Shown here: in pieces, positions 24,435 to 35,198 of the stretch
Layout: every line of letters starts with the position of its first letter
Numbering within the stretch: the stretch's first letter is position 1
The notes under the pieces: generated by a model
What the model saw: only the letters and a program-made list of their open reading frames with translations
The model's database searches: none
Told to the model about the DNA's origin: nothing
Origin: Vibrio sp. UCD-FRSSP16_30
GTDB taxonomy: Bacteria; Pseudomonadota; Gammaproteobacteria; Enterobacterales; Vibrionaceae
Assembly (NCBI RefSeq): GCF_001676025.1
Contig: NZ_LZFW01000002.1
Span: 1 to 64,000 of the forward strand
Direction: 5' to 3'
DNA length: 64,000 bases
Program-made: the position numbers and the translations under genes

Positions 24435-26099
24435 CTACCCCCTAACATGAATACGGTAATATCGGGCTTGAAGGCGACTTCCCAATATAGCGATAAAGAA
24501 AAAAGCTAACGGCAATAAGGCTTGCCACAAGGCATAAATCGCGGTGACTCGGCGATCAAAACCGCTCGATAGTGCTACCGCTTCCGTGGTTAATGTGGTG
24601 ATGCGACCTGCCCCTAACACTAATGTCGGTAGATATTGGGATAGACTAACGCTGATACCAACGGCCCAAGCAAATAAAATAGCCGGAAACACTTGCGGCA
24701 GTTTTACCGTTAAAAAGACATGCAAAGGGGATTTACCCAGACTAAGAGCCACTCGAGTCATCCCTTCATTATAACTGCGCCACGGCCCATCCATGGATAG
24801 ATAAACAAATGGAAAGGCAAAGAACATATGCGCCCAACACACCCATAACCAATGGCTACCACCAATAAACAGTGTGCTTATTTGTAGGCCAAACAAGATG
24901 GATAATTGAGGGATCAGCATAGGAATAGCAATAATATAGCCCGGTACTTGCCAGCGATATCGAATGCGATACTCATGGGCAATTAATGCTAACACTAACG
25001 CTACAGTGCCCGACACTAACGCTAAACTTAGACTTTGTTGCAAAGAGCTTAAAATACCTGACCATTCGTACTGCCAAAACCTAACAGAATAGCGACTTGG
25101 CGTAAGATCAGGAAAGCGCCAACGCTGCGCGATACTCCATAAAACCATCAACGGCAACATAGTTGCGGTAAGTAATAGCATACCGCTAAATAGGCTTTTC
25201 CCTGGTAACAATGCGCCGCGTCGCCCAGAGATTTGCCACAAAGTTAATTTCTTAGTCAGTAGCCACTCGAGTAACCGAGCAATGGCAATAACAATCACAG
25301 CCAGTAAAAACAGTACAATTGCGCCTGCCGATGCACGAGGCAGTAACGATAAATCAGGGTCGTTAAACCATTGCCAAACCAAAACGGCAAAAGTGGGTGG
25401 ATTAGTTGGCCCGACAATAAGCGCCACATCAACAACCGACAAGCTATAGGCTAAAACCGCCAGCATAGGAAAACGCAGTTTCACTAACCATTGTGCAAAA
25501 ATGGCTTTCCACCAAGTCTGTGCTCGGCTGTATCCCATTGCCGCAGTCACCTTCTCCGTCTTCTCAATATTCAACTGCTTTAAAATTGGGATACTCATCA
25601 ACAGTAAAAAAGGCACTTCTTTAATCGCTAATAAAACGATTAACCCTAGCGCATTAGGATCGTGTATTAATAACGCCAGTTCATGAGCTGAAGTTTGGTT
25701 TGGGTCATAACCCAATAGTGTGTGAATGAAACGAATGCCTAATCCTGTTGGATCAAATAAGAAGGCAAAACCAATGGCAAACGCTACGTGAGGAATCGAA
25801 AGTAATGGCGAAAGTGACCATTCTATTTTTTTCCACCATGAGCGATTCCAACAGCTCTGCAAAATAGCAAACGTAATTAGGCAAGCTAAGTAGCTACTAA
25901 TAAGTGCAGAAGATAGGCTTAAACTGATTGAACGCCAAACACCATTCCAAGCAAATACTTGCTCAAAACCGTGGATAGAAAAAGAGGTCATGCCTAATGG
26001 AGGAATAAAGCTGAGCGAAGATGACACCACGCCCAGCACTCCAGGAATGGTGGGCACGACACATAGCGCAACCACCAGCCCATAAAAAAATCGTAACAT
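24435..26099 (-). CDS. ynjC: ABC transporter permease, two fused permease halves (YnjC type)
   Basis: A 554-residue membrane protein that contains two copies of the binding-protein-dependent permease domain (about 60-290 and 330-545), each with the EAA-like loop: GYSRAQTWWKAIFAQW and LGKSPLHVFLTVKLPQVFP. This is the ThiP/YnjC layout in which one polypeptide forms the full channel. It follows the binding protein gene by 34 bp and precedes the ATPase by 7 bp, making one operon. Slightly longer than E. coli YnjC (about 511). Confidence 0.87.
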   Translation of the reverse strand: MLRFFYGLVVALCVVPTIPGVLGVVSSSLSFIPPLGMTSFSIHGFEQVFAWNGVWRSISLSLSSALISSYLACLITFAILQSCWNRSWWKKIEWSLSPLLSIPHVAFAIGFAFLFDPTGLGIRFIHTLLGYDPNQTSAHELALLIHDPNALGLIVLLAIKEVPFLLLMSIPILKQLNIEKTEKVTAAMGYSRAQTWWKAIFAQWLVKLRFPMLAVLAYSLSVVDVALIVGPTNPPTFAVLVWQWFNDPDLSLLPRASAGAIVLFLLAVIVIAIARLLEWLLTKKLTLWQISGRRGALLPGKSLFSGMLLLTATMLPLMVLWSIAQRWRFPDLTPSRYSVRFWQYEWSGILSSLQQSLSLALVSGTVALVLALIAHEYRIRYRWQVPGYIIAIPMLIPQLSILFGLQISTLFIGGSHWLWVCWAHMFFAFPFVYLSMDGPWRSYNEGMTRVALSLGKSPLHVFLTVKLPQVFPAILFAWAVGISVSLSQYLPTLVLGAGRITTLTTEAVALSSGFDRRVTAIYALWQALLPLAFFFIAILGSRLQARYYRIHVRG

Positions 26100-26133
26100 T
26101 ACTTAGTCATATTGTTTATTAATTATTAATTAG

Positions 26134-27297
26134 TCACTGCCCATAACGCTTAAGCCATTCTTTCTCTAATTCAACCTGCCAGCTTGGGTGAGGCTCATTA
26201 ATCGACTTAAATTGTTGAGATGACTTAGCGCTACCTTGTAAGTATTTAGCTTCCAGTACTGAAGGATCGCCCCAGACATTCAAATCTCCTTTACGAGATT
26301 GAGCTTCTGGGCTGAGCAAAAAGTTAATCGCCACTAAGGCACCCTCTCTTGCATTGGCATTCCAAGGAATCGCTAAAAAGTGAATATTAGACAGCGCACC
26401 GGCTTTCATTGCGTATGGCTTGGTTGTCGGCTCAAGATTTCCTGCCGCTTGCGCCGAATAAACAGCGTTAGGATTAAACGTCACCGCTAAGTCTAATTGA
26501 CCATCATCAAGCAGACGGATCATTTCGGCTGTGCCGGCTGGAAATTGCTTACCACTGCGCCAAGCGACGCGATGAAAGTCATCTAAATACTGCCATAATT
26601 TAGGGGTTAAACGAGCGAATGCCTCTTTAGTCACTGGTTTTTCTAGCGCAGGATCAGACTCTGATAGTTCAATTAATAGTGCCTTAAGAAAACTACTACC
26701 GTGAAACTCAGGAGGCTTAGGATAGCTTAAACGATGAGGGTGTGACTTGGCATAACTGAGCATGTCAGCAAATGATGTTGGCGGATTACTTAACTGCTGC
26801 TGATCATAAATAAACACTAACTGCCCCACGCCCCACGGCGCTTCAAGTCCTTGAGTCGGTTCTGAAAAATCGACCGTGACCGGTAGAGATTTATCAACAT
26901 ACTGCCAATTAGGTAAAGAATCAGTAAAAGGTCCAAACAGTAATTGATTCTGTTTCATGGACTTAAAGTTCTCACCATTAATCCATACTAAATCAATACT
27001 GCCACCGTCAGTTTTACCCGCGGCTTTTTCGGCAATCAGTCTTGGTGTACTTTCTGCAATGTCTGAGACTTTGACGTGCTTTAAGGTTACGCCATATTGC
27101 TGTTGCAGTTGCTTATTTGCCCATTGCAAATAGCGATTGATCTCTTGGCTACCACCCCAAGCATGAAAATAGACAGTTTGTCCTTGCGCCTTTTTCTCGA
27201 CACTCTTCCAATCAATCGTGTCTGCACTTACGGTAAACGCCGTGCCCATTCCAAGCACTGCACACAAGGTAATGAGTGCTGTAAATAATTTTTTCAT
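26134..27297 (-). CDS. ynjB: Periplasmic binding protein of ABC transporter (YnjB type)
   Basis: A 387-residue secreted protein. The signal peptide begins MKKLFTALITLCAVLGMG, with cleavage near VSA. The mature part looks like YnjB/ThiB-type binding proteins: FHAWGGSQEINRYLQWA, and DLVWINGENFKSM, with a late segment FLLSPEAQSRKGDLNVWGDP. It is the first gene of the ynjBCDF-like operon. ATG 27297 is used because it opens the signal peptide and follows GGAAA; a longer frame from 27324 is not. The ligand is unknown. Confidence 0.87.
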   Translation of the reverse strand: MKKLFTALITLCAVLGMGTAFTVSADTIDWKSVEKKAQGQTVYFHAWGGSQEINRYLQWANKQLQQQYGVTLKHVKVSDIAESTPRLIAEKAAGKTDGGSIDLVWINGENFKSMKQNQLLFGPFTDSLPNWQYVDKSLPVTVDFSEPTQGLEAPWGVGQLVFIYDQQQLSNPPTSFADMLSYAKSHPHRLSYPKPPEFHGSSFLKALLIELSESDPALEKPVTKEAFARLTPKLWQYLDDFHRVAWRSGKQFPAGTAEMIRLLDDGQLDLAVTFNPNAVYSAQAAGNLEPTTKPYAMKAGALSNIHFLAIPWNANAREGALVAINFLLSPEAQSRKGDLNVWGDPSVLEAKYLQGSAKSSQQFKSINEPHPSWQVELEKEWLKRYGQ

Positions 27298-27416
27298 AGT
27301 GATTTCCGTTACTTTCCTTGGCATTGCCTTTAACGATAAACAGATTACGCAAACTTATAGCGATATTGATGCGTCAATATAGACCTGACTGCGGCATGAT
27401 ATCTTTCAATAAAAAA

Positions 27417-27436
27417 GGGCAACATATCTGTCGCCC
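27417..27436 (-). terminator. Terminator of yaiL-like gene
   Basis: GGGCAACA (27417-27424) and TGTCGCCC (27429-27436), one G-T pair, followed on the minus strand by six Ts. Confidence 0.8.
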
Positions 27437-27462
27437 TAAATACATCAGGTGTTAGTGGCTAA

Positions 27463-27984
27463 TTACCACATCAGATCATCTGGTACGACAAAGTCTTTGT
27501 ACGGATCATCTTCATCAGGTGTTTCATCTTCGGTCTTGATTGTTTCTACGATAGCTTCCGGCACACGAGTCGCAATCTTGTCAGCAACGATAGTCGGAAT
27601 CACTGCGTATCCTTCGCCAAAGCGCGCAATACTCAAAATACCTTTGATCAGTTGCGTACGGTTTAGCTCTTCGACATACAATGACTTAACTAAAGTTCCG
27701 TCAGTAAAGTTATACTTAACTTCACCTTTACTAGTATCAATGCGGTTCATTTCAATTAACTGTTTTACTTGAGCTTTTAGCTCTTTCGCCAGACGTTGCT
27801 GTTCACGCTCTTGGTTAATTTGCTTGTCGCGCTCTTGTTGAGCAACTCGGTTTTCTTCTGCTGCTGCTTTTGCTTCACGAGCTTGTACGCGAGACTTCTT
27901 CGCGCCTTTTTTGGCTTTCTTTAATTTCTTCTCGTTGACCAAGCCAGCTTTTAGCATTTGTTCTTGAAGGGTCAGTTTTGCCAT
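27463..27984 (-). CDS. yaiL: DUF2058/YaiL nucleoprotein
   Basis: A 173-residue protein of the YaiL family. The first 80 residues are a highly charged, Lys/Glu-rich coiled-coil (KKLKKAKKGAKKSRVQARE), then comes the conserved C-terminal domain: MNRIDTSKGEVKYNFTDGTL and AVIPTIVADKIATR, ending in an acidic tail. E. coli YaiL is annotated as a nucleoprotein or polynucleotide-associated protein; its exact role is not settled. Single-gene unit with its own terminator. Confidence 0.85.
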   Translation of the reverse strand: MAKLTLQEQMLKAGLVNEKKLKKAKKGAKKSRVQAREAKAAAEENRVAQQERDKQINQEREQQRLAKELKAQVKQLIEMNRIDTSKGEVKYNFTDGTLVKSLYVEELNRTQLIKGILSIARFGEGYAVIPTIVADKIATRVPEAIVETIKTEDETPDEDDPYKDFVVPDDLMW

Positions 27985-28072
27985 TTCTAATACTTCTATT
28001 GTTCAATTAATCTCATTAAGGCTATTTTCGCACGCTTAACGCTGTTTTTCCTAATTTTTGAGTCACATAAAA

Positions 28073-28099
28073 AAACCCGCGAGCAACACTCACGGGTTT
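28073..28099 (-). terminator. Terminator of guaA
   Basis: AAACCCGCGAG (28073-28083) and CTCACGGGTTT (28089-28099), one mismatch, T-run on the minus strand, 27 bp past the guaA stop. Confidence 0.85.
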
Positions 28100-28126
28100 A
28101 TTGTCATTAGTTTAAGCGAGTTAAAC

Positions 28127-29704
28127 TTATTCCCACTCGATTGTCGCAGGTGGTTTACCTGAGATATCGTAAACAACGCGAGAAATGCCACCTACTTCAT
28201 TGATGATACGGTTAGAAACCTTACCTAAGAAGTCGTATGGAAGGTGTGCCCAATGAGCGGTCATGAAGTCGATTGTTTCTACTGCGCGTAGTGATACAAC
28301 CCAATCATATTTACGACCATCACCCATTACGCCAACTGAACGTACTGGCAAGAACACAGTAAACGCTTGAGAGACTTTATGGTAAAGGTCTGCACTGTGC
28401 AGTTCTTCAATAAAGATAGCATCGGCGCGACGTAGCAAGTCACAATACTCTTTCTTAATTTCACCAAGAACACGAACACCTAGACCAGGTCCAGGGAACG
28501 GGTGGCGATAAAGCATGTTGTATGGCAGACCAAGCTCTAGGCCAATCTTACGAACTTCGTCTTTAAACAGTTCACGTAACGGCTCAACTAGGCCCATTTC
28601 CATATCGTCTGGCAAGCCGCCAACGTTATGGTGAGACTTAATCACATGCGCCTTACCTGTTTTAGAAGCAGCTGATTCGATCACATCCGGGTAAATAGTC
28701 CCTTGTGCCAACCATTTAGCGTTTTCAAGCTTCTTAGATTCTTCGTCAAATACGTCAATAAATACGTGACCAATCGTCTTACGTTTTTGCTCTGGATCAG
28801 ATTGACCTTCAAGTGCGTTAAGGAAGCGCTCTTCAGCTTCAATCTTGATGATGTTAAGACCGAAGTGATCACCAAACATATCCATCACTTGTTCGCCTTC
28901 GTTTAGACGAAGAAGACCATTATCAACAAATACACACGTTAATTTGTCGCCGATTGCACGGTGTACTAGCATCGCAACAACAGAAGAATCAACACCGCCA
29001 GAAAGGCCAAGAATCACTTCATCATCACCCACTTGCTCTTTAATACGAGCAATTGCATCATCGATGATAGATTGAGAAGTCCATAGCTTTTCACAGCCAC
29101 ATACATTCATCACGAAGTTCTCAAGCATACGCGCGCCTTGGCGAGTATGAGTCACTTCTGGGTGGAATTGAACGCCGTAGTATTTCTTCTCTTCATTTGC
29201 CATAGCAGCAAACGGACAAGTATCTGTTTCAGCAATTTTAGTAAAGTCAGATGGGATTTCTACAACTTTGTCGCCGTGACTCATCCAAACATCTAGTAAT
29301 GCATTGCCGTCTTCAGCAATCGCATCTTCAATGCCGTTAAATAGAGCTGACTCTTTAACGACTTTAACTTGAGCATAACCAAATTCACGCTCATCAGAAC
29401 CTGCAACTTTACCGCCAAGTTGTTCGGCCATAGTTTGCATGCCGTAACAAACACCCAGCACTGGAACACCAGAGTCAAATACATATTGCGGTGCACGAGG
29501 AGAGTTATGTTCTGTGACGCTTTCTGGACCACCAGAAAGAATGATGCCGTCTGGGTTAAATTCACGGATATCCGATTCTTCTACATCCCAGCTCCAAAGC
29601 TCACAGTAAACACCAATTTCACGTACGCGACGTGCAACAAGTTGAGTGTACTGAGAACCAAAATCAAGGATCAAAATACGTTGGTCGTGGATATTCTTAG
29701 TCAT
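28127..29704 (-). CDS. guaA: GMP synthase (glutamine-hydrolysing)
   Basis: A 525-residue enzyme, the standard length, that converts XMP to GMP in the cytoplasm using ATP and glutamine. The N-terminal class I glutaminase has its cysteine in VLGVCYGMQ (about 86) and the His/Glu pair in [10 protein letters not shown]; the ATP pyrophosphatase P-loop is [10 protein letters not shown] (about 234); the C-terminal dimerisation region ends IEWE. It lies 226 bp after guaB on the same strand, probably one guaBA transcript with a hairpin-rich gap. Confidence 0.98.
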   Translation of the reverse strand: MTKNIHDQRILILDFGSQYTQLVARRVREIGVYCELWSWDVEESDIREFNPDGIILSGGPESVTEHNSPRAPQYVFDSGVPVLGVCYGMQTMAEQLGGKVAGSDEREFGYAQVKVVKESALFNGIEDAIAEDGNALLDVWMSHGDKVVEIPSDFTKIAETDTCPFAAMANEEKKYYGVQFHPEVTHTRQGARMLENFVMNVCGCEKLWTSQSIIDDAIARIKEQVGDDEVILGLSGGVDSSVVAMLVHRAIGDKLTCVFVDNGLLRLNEGEQVMDMFGDHFGLNIIKIEAEERFLNALEGQSDPEQKRKTIGHVFIDVFDEESKKLENAKWLAQGTIYPDVIESAASKTGKAHVIKSHHNVGGLPDDMEMGLVEPLRELFKDEVRKIGLELGLPYNMLYRHPFPGPGLGVRVLGEIKKEYCDLLRRADAIFIEELHSADLYHKVSQAFTVFLPVRSVGVMGDGRKYDWVVSLRAVETIDFMTAHWAHLPYDFLGKVSNRIINEVGGISRVVYDISGKPPATIEWE

Positions 29705-29732
29705 TTAGAAATCTCAATAGTATTAGATGGAT

Positions 29733-29882
29733 GGAGGCTGAAACCTCCACAACTTTAAATAAATTTTATTCCAACCTAGATGGATATATCTAGATTAGAT
29801 TTGGCTAAGCAAATTGCTGATTATAAAAGAGAAGGCGCATCGTTTACCTAATACTAATCGTAAAAAGTAAATGAGCACCTTC
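29733..29882 (-). other. Hairpin-rich guaB-guaA intergenic region
   Basis: In the 226-bp gap, GGAGG (29733-29737) and CCTCC (29744-29748) form a small stem ahead of guaA, and a longer imperfect stem joins 29831-29847 with 29867-29882 (GAAGGCGC... with ...GCACCTTC). No gene is present. The structures could modulate guaA expression or be a REP-like element. Confidence 0.5.
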
Positions 29883-29930
29883 GCTATAACCTTCGTTATA
29901 AAGATAACGCAGGTAATCAACCGCAATAAA

Positions 29931-31394
29931 TTAACCTAAACGGTAGTTTGGCGCTTCTTTAGTGATCTGAACGTCATGAACATGAGATTCGTTAAGACCC
30001 GCACCAGAAATACGAACAAATTCAGCTTTAGTACGCATGTCTTCGATTGTTGCAGAGCCAGTTAGACCCATGCTAGAACGTAGACCGCCCATTTGCTGAT
30101 GAACGATTTCTTTTAGGCGACCTTTATAAGGTGTGCGACCTTCGATGCCTTCAGGTACAAGTTTGTCTGCTGCGTTATCCGTTTGGAAGTAACGGTCAGA
30201 TGAACCTTGAGACATAGCTGCAAGTGAACCCATGCCGCGGTAAGACTTGTAAGAACGACCTTGATAAAGAATAACTTCACCCGGTGCTTCTTCAGTACCC
30301 GCAAACATAGAACCAACCATCACACATGATGCGCCAGCAACGATTGCTTTACAGATATCACCTGAGAAGCGGATGCCGCCATCAGCAATAACTGGAATAT
30401 CAAATTCTGCAGCAACTTCTGCAGCATCAGCAACTGCTGTTACTTGAGGAACACCAACACCTGTTACGATACGAGTAGTACAGATTGAGCCAGGGCCGAT
30501 GCCCACTTTAACAGCACTCACACCAGCGTCGATAAGTGCACGAGCACCTGCGCCAGTTGCAACGTTACCACCAATGATCTCTAGATCTGGGTAAGCTGCG
30601 CGAGTTTCGCGAATTCGGTTTAGTACACCTTCAGAGTGACCGTGTGATGAGTCGATAAGTAGAACATCAACGCCAGCTTCTACAAGAGCGGCAACACGTT
30701 CTTCATTACCAGCACCAGCACCAACTGCAGCGCCAACACGTAGGCGACCACGTTCGTCTTTACATGCGTTAGGCTTGCGCTCTGCTTTATGGAAATCTTT
30801 TGCAGTGATCATGCCGCGTAGTTTGAACTCATCGTTTACAACAAGTACTTTTTCAACGCGTGCTTCGTGCATTTTCTCTTGAACTTCTTCAGGAGATGCA
30901 CCTTCTTTAACTGCAGCAAGACGTTCTTTGATTGTCATTACTTCAGCCACTGTTTTGCTCATATCCGTAACGAAACGAATATCGCGACCGGTGATGATAC
31001 CGACTAGCTCTTGGCTATCAGTTACAACAGGGAAACCAGCAAAACCGTGCTTTTCAGTCAGTTTAAGAACTTGATCAATGGTTTGGTCAGGGCGAACAGT
31101 AACAGGATCAGAAACGATACCTGCTTCAAAGATTTTCACCTGGCGAACCATTTCTGCTTGCAAAGAAATAGGCATGTTCTTATGGATGAAACCGATGCCG
31201 CCTTCTTGAGCTAAAGCAATAGCTAAGCGAGCCTCAGTAACTGTATCCATAGATGCAGAAATCATTGGGATGTTTAAGTTGATATTCTTCGTCAAGCGGG
31301 TACGGAGATCCGCTGTATTTGGGAGAACGGTGGAGTGAGCTGGAACCAGTAGGACGTCGTCGAAGGTCAGCGCTTCTTTGGCAATACGTAACAT
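29931..31394 (-). CDS. guaB: IMP dehydrogenase
   Basis: A 487-residue enzyme making XMP from IMP with NAD, the committed step to guanine nucleotides. The TIM-barrel and two inserted CBS domains (about 95-205) are in place. The catalytic cysteine lies in [15 protein letters not shown] (about 303) and the flap carries GRTPYKGRL. Start [20 protein letters not shown] is the normal one; the ATG is 31394 and an earlier TTG at 31400 is not used. Divergent from xseA, as in E. coli and V. cholerae. Confidence 0.98.
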   Translation of the reverse strand: MLRIAKEALTFDDVLLVPAHSTVLPNTADLRTRLTKNINLNIPMISASMDTVTEARLAIALAQEGGIGFIHKNMPISLQAEMVRQVKIFEAGIVSDPVTVRPDQTIDQVLKLTEKHGFAGFPVVTDSQELVGIITGRDIRFVTDMSKTVAEVMTIKERLAAVKEGASPEEVQEKMHEARVEKVLVVNDEFKLRGMITAKDFHKAERKPNACKDERGRLRVGAAVGAGAGNEERVAALVEAGVDVLLIDSSHGHSEGVLNRIRETRAAYPDLEIIGGNVATGAGARALIDAGVSAVKVGIGPGSICTTRIVTGVGVPQVTAVADAAEVAAEFDIPVIADGGIRFSGDICKAIVAGASCVMVGSMFAGTEEAPGEVILYQGRSYKSYRGMGSLAAMSQGSSDRYFQTDNAADKLVPEGIEGRTPYKGRLKEIVHQQMGGLRSSMGLTGSATIEDMRTKAEFVRISGAGLNESHVHDVQITKEAPNYRLG

Positions 31395-31600
31395 TTGCAA
31401 TATCTCACAACATAGATGTTAAAAGTAAGGAAACCAACTGTTTAGACGCTTATGCGCAGAGTTGGAATTGATATTGCGGAGGGATTATACGCTGAGCGCA
31501 ATCGTTTGGCTACACATTTATAATAATAAAATTTGCGCTTTATAGAGTGCTGTGTATTATACTGGCGCTATCCTCCATACTCACCTCTGACGAGTGTATT

Positions 31601-32950
31601 TTGCCTGCCCCGCAATCTAGTAATATCTTTACGGTTTCACGTCTTAACGCCGAAGTTCGCTTACTCCTTGAAAATGAAATGGGAGTGGTTTGGCTCATTG
31701 GTGAGATCTCAAATTTCTCAGCGCCTGTTTCTGGCCATTGGTACCTAACTCTTAAAGACTCACGTGCCCAAGTGAAATGTGCGATGTTTCGTGGTAACAA
31801 TCGTCGAGTAACGTTTAGACCTGAGAATGGCAAACAAGTGTTAGTTAAAGCGCGCTTATCACTGTATGAACCTCGGGGTGATTATCAGTTGATCATTGAC
31901 TCTATGCAGCCAGAAGGCGACGGACGACTGCAACAGCAATTTGATCAACTAAAAATGCAATTAGCCGCCGAAGGTCTATTTGCTCAATCCAATAAATTGC
32001 CTATTCCTGAGCACCCTAAGCAAATCGGGGTAATCACCTCTGCTACGGGCGCGGCGCTACATGATGTTCTGCAAGTGTTAAAACGACGTGACCCTAGCCT
32101 TCCGGTCATCATCTACCCTACGATGGTGCAAGGAGAATCCGCATCTATCAGTATTGCTCAAGCCATTGGTCTGGCCAATGAGCGTAATGAGTGTGATGTG
32201 TTAATTGTTGGTCGAGGCGGCGGTTCTTTAGAAGATCTGTGGTGCTTTAATAATGAAATAGTGGCAAGAACCATTGCTTCAAGCCAGATTCCAATTATCA
32301 GCGCTGTTGGGCATGAAGTTGATGTGACTATCGCCGACTTTGTAGCGGACTTACGCGCCGCTACCCCATCGGCAGCCGCAGAGCTTGTGAGTCGCGATCA
32401 GAGCTTTAAACTGCAAGGTATTGTGGCAAAACAAAGACAACTGACCAATGCAATGAACCGCTACATGAGTCAGCAACAACAGCAAGTACTAATTCAGCAA
32501 CACAAATTAGAAAAGCTTCATCCTAAACATCAATTGCAAAAGCAAAGTCAGCAACTTGATGAAAAAGAAGCGCAATTAAAACAATGTATGCTTGGGCAAT
32601 TAAATGCGCTTAAACAGCGATTTGCTCGTATACAGATGCAACTAGAAATGCACGCTCCAGCAAACAAAATTGCCAAACAGCAGCAAAATTTAATTCATCT
32701 AGAGCAGCAACTAAAACAAGCAATGCAAATTCAATTGCGTCGCCAAAGACATCAATTTGAATTACTCACCGAAAAGTTGGATGCGGTAAGCCCGCTTGCC
32801 ACTATGCGCCGTGGTTACTCTATCTCAACCAAGCAAGGCAAAGTGGTGACTCAGTCGCAACACCTAGCACACGGAGATACATTAGTGACTCGCTTCGCTG
32901 ATGGTGAAGTGACCTCTACCGTTAAAGCCGTTAAATCAACAAACGGTTAG
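31601..32950 (+). CDS. xseA: Exodeoxyribonuclease VII large subunit
   Basis: A 449-residue subunit of the ExoVII nuclease that degrades single-stranded DNA from both ends. The N-terminal OB-fold ([19 protein letters not shown], about 10-105), catalytic core with [12 protein letters not shown] and [20 protein letters not shown], and a long coiled-coil (about 285-400) with C-terminal GYS motif are all seen. There is no ATG near the expected start; the protein aligns to E. coli from a TTG at 31601, and the frame remains open to a GTG at 31547. The start is therefore uncertain. Confidence 0.93.
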   Translation: MPAPQSSNIFTVSRLNAEVRLLLENEMGVVWLIGEISNFSAPVSGHWYLTLKDSRAQVKCAMFRGNNRRVTFRPENGKQVLVKARLSLYEPRGDYQLIIDSMQPEGDGRLQQQFDQLKMQLAAEGLFAQSNKLPIPEHPKQIGVITSATGAALHDVLQVLKRRDPSLPVIIYPTMVQGESASISIAQAIGLANERNECDVLIVGRGGGSLEDLWCFNNEIVARTIASSQIPIISAVGHEVDVTIADFVADLRAATPSAAAELVSRDQSFKLQGIVAKQRQLTNAMNRYMSQQQQQVLIQQHKLEKLHPKHQLQKQSQQLDEKEAQLKQCMLGQLNALKQRFARIQMQLEMHAPANKIAKQQQNLIHLEQQLKQAMQIQLRRQRHQFELLTEKLDAVSPLATMRRGYSISTKQGKVVTQSQHLAHGDTLVTRFADGEVTSTVKAVKSTNG

Positions 32951-32952
32951 CT

Positions 32953-33183
32953 TTATTCTTCTATCTTATTAAATTCAAAACGAGCTCGAGATTTTGACTT
33001 GAGCTCGTTACAACTGTCATTACAAAAATAACTCTCAGCTCCACACGCTTGCAGCTTTTCTAGCTTAGCCTCACAGTCTGGGCAAAATGCCGTCTTACGA
33101 TAGTGAGACTGACAGCCCTCACAATAGTACTGCCCATCCCAACTCAATGGCTTTTGACACTTAGGGCAAATATTCTGTGACAT
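32953..33183 (-). CDS. yfgJ: YfgJ-type double zinc-ribbon protein
   Basis: A 76-residue protein with three CxxC pairs (CPKC, CEGC, CPDC) plus two further cysteines, in the order of E. coli YfgJ (CPxC...CPDC...ACGAxDYFC). Likely binds zinc; its function is unknown. It ends 2 bp from the xseA stop, tail to tail. The xseA-yfgJ-der order matches E. coli, which supports the assignment. Confidence 0.82.
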   Translation of the reverse strand: MSQNICPKCQKPLSWDGQYYCEGCQSHYRKTAFCPDCEAKLEKLQACGAESYFCNDSCNELKSKSRARFEFNKIEE

Positions 33184-33557
33184 CTCAACACTCCAATATA
33201 AAAGTATTCTCTGTTGCTAATCTAGCATGTTGTCGCTAATTTGTTCTATATAAGGTCAGTTAGTCAAAAGTGTGCTGTAACAGCATTAATGTGATCTTTG
33301 TTCGATCTTCTACTTTATTGGTAATGATCAGCGATCTACCATTAAAAGAACATTTATATAACCACACACCGAAAGCATAAGTTACATATCCTGCGTATGG
33401 ATTTAATTCAGCACATTAACCTTCTTAATGTATCCAAGCAAAGAGGAAGCAGATAATAATAAAAAGATCTTTAATATGTGTAAATTGGATTTTGGCTAAA
33501 TTACAGGCGAAAAAAAACCGCTTCGATAGCGAAGCGGTTTTACAATAATAATGACCG
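33184..33557. other. Intergenic region between yfgJ and der
   Basis: About 370 bp containing the yfgJ promoter (minus strand) and the der terminator. No credible gene or family signal was seen. Confidence 0.5.
33515..33540 (-). terminator. Terminator of der
   Basis: AAACCGCTTCG (33515-33525) and CGAAGCGGTTT (33530-33540), loop ATAG; T-run on the minus strand. Confidence 0.9.
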
Positions 33558-35045
33558 TTACTTCTTACTACGACCTTTTAGCATCTGAGATAAACGCTTC
33601 TTCTTGCGCTCTTGAGAAACCGTCATTTTGCTTACTTTACCTTCAAACGGGTTCTCGCTACTTTGGAACTGAATGCGAATAGGTGTACCCATAATATCCA
33701 AAGAACGGCGGTAGTAGTTCATTAGGAAACGCTTGTAAGATGCAGGTAACTCATTAACTTGGTTACCGTGTATCACAACGATTGGTGGGTTATAACCACC
33801 TGCGTGCGCGTATTTTAGCTTAACACGACGTCCACGAACCAATGGTGGTTGGTGATCATCTGTTGCCATTTTCATAATACGAGTCAGAACAGAAGTACCA
33901 ACACGAGTTGTCGCTGATTTATACGCTTCTTGTACTGATTCAAATAGGTTACCTACACCAGTACCGTGCAATGCTGAGATAAAGTGAATACGAGCAAAAT
34001 CAACAAAACCTAAACGGCGATCCAGTTCTTTCTTAACGCGTTCTTTAACCTCGTAGTCCAAGCCATCCCACTTATTCACTGCAAGCACAATTGAGCGACC
34101 AGCGTTCAAAGCAAAGCCTAGTAGGCTCAAGTCTTGATCAGAGATATTTTCGCGAGCATCGATAACGAGCAATACAACGTTAGCATCTTCAACCGCTTTC
34201 AGAGTTTTAACCACTGAGAATTTTTCTACGGTTTCATTAATACGTCTGCGGCGACGAACACCGGCAGTATCAATCAATACATATTCACGCTCATCACGTT
34301 GCATTGGAATATAAATAGAATCTCGAGTCGTACCCGGCATATCATAAACAACAACACGCTCTTCACCTAAGATACGGTTAGTTAGCGTTGATTTACCTAC
34401 GTTTGGACGACCTATGATAGCCAGTTTGATTGGCTGATCTTGCAGGCGCTTGAACTCTTCTTCTGCTTCTTCTTCGGTGTACTCTAGTTGTTCATCTTCC
34501 TGATCGGCAAAACCAGTAAGATCTTCTAGTTCACCTTGCTCTTTTAACAAAGCTTCAGCAAATGGATTTAGAGCACGTTCAATCAATATATTCACACCAC
34601 GACCATGAGCGGCCGCAATTTGATACATATCATCAACACCTAGTTGCCAAAATTCAGAACTCGCAGAGTCTGCATCAACACCATCTACTTTGTTGACTAC
34701 TAACATCGCAGGCTTTTCGATACGGCGAAGGTGTTGTGCAATTGCTTCATCAGATACAGTAAGACCTGCACGGCCATCTACCATAAATAAAACAACATCA
34801 GCTTCATCGATCGCAGCAAGCGACTGTTCAGCCATCTTGGTTTCCACACCCTCTTCTGTACCATCAATACCACCGGTATCGATAACGATAAATTCGTGCT
34901 CGCCAAGTTTAGCTCGTCCGTATTTTCTATCGCGTGTTAGACCGGGAAAGTCTGCTACCAGTGCATCTCTCGTACGAGTTAAGCGGTTGAATAGTGTGGA
35001 TTTTCCTACGTTAGGACGCCCAACAAGCGCAACAACTGGAACCAT
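33558..35045 (-). CDS. der: Ribosome-assembly GTPase Der (EngA)
   Basis: A 495-residue protein with two tandem GTPase domains: GRPNVGKST at 9-17 and again at about 215, each with its own NKxD motif, and a KH-like C-terminal domain rich in basic residues ([15 protein letters not shown]). Der is essential for 50S subunit maturation. An acidic linker (about 165-200) separates the domains. It is the last gene of the bamB-hisS block, with two hairpins in the 150-bp gap before it. Confidence 0.97.
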   Translation of the reverse strand: MVPVVALVGRPNVGKSTLFNRLTRTRDALVADFPGLTRDRKYGRAKLGEHEFIVIDTGGIDGTEEGVETKMAEQSLAAIDEADVVLFMVDGRAGLTVSDEAIAQHLRRIEKPAMLVVNKVDGVDADSASSEFWQLGVDDMYQIAAAHGRGVNILIERALNPFAEALLKEQGELEDLTGFADQEDEQLEYTEEEAEEEFKRLQDQPIKLAIIGRPNVGKSTLTNRILGEERVVVYDMPGTTRDSIYIPMQRDEREYVLIDTAGVRRRRRINETVEKFSVVKTLKAVEDANVVLLVIDARENISDQDLSLLGFALNAGRSIVLAVNKWDGLDYEVKERVKKELDRRLGFVDFARIHFISALHGTGVGNLFESVQEAYKSATTRVGTSVLTRIMKMATDDHQPPLVRGRRVKLKYAHAGGYNPPIVVIHGNQVNELPASYKRFLMNYYRRSLDIMGTPIRIQFQSSENPFEGKVSKMTVSQERKKKRLSQMLKGRSKK

Positions 35046-35076
35046 AGTGACCTCAAAATAAAAAGCATTGTGTAGC

Positions 35077-35105
35077 TATAGGTAAGCCCAATGGACTTAC
35101 CTATA
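35077..35105. other. Hairpin ahead of der
   Basis: TATAGGTAAG (35077-35086) and CTTACCTATA (35096-35105) form a 10-bp stem that includes CCC/GG inner pairs. It lies 32 bp upstream of the der start on the minus strand. Confidence 0.5.
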
Positions 35106-35131
35106 ACCACACTAAAATTAATAAATAAAAC

Positions 35132-35159
35132 GGCTCTTAACTGTTTCCAGTCAAGAGCC
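35132..35159 (-). terminator. Terminator-like hairpin after bamB
   Basis: GGCTCTTAACTG (35132-35143) and CAGTCAAGAGCC (35148-35159) with one mismatch; GTTTTATTT follows on the minus strand. It may be a partial terminator between bamB and der. Confidence 0.65.
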
Positions 35160-35198
35160 AATTGTGAATTATATCACGTTAATAGAATGTCTGACGAT

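Noticed and set aside
28703-28906. Plus-strand ORFs within guaA and guaB
   Set aside because: They are antisense shadows of highly conserved enzymes.
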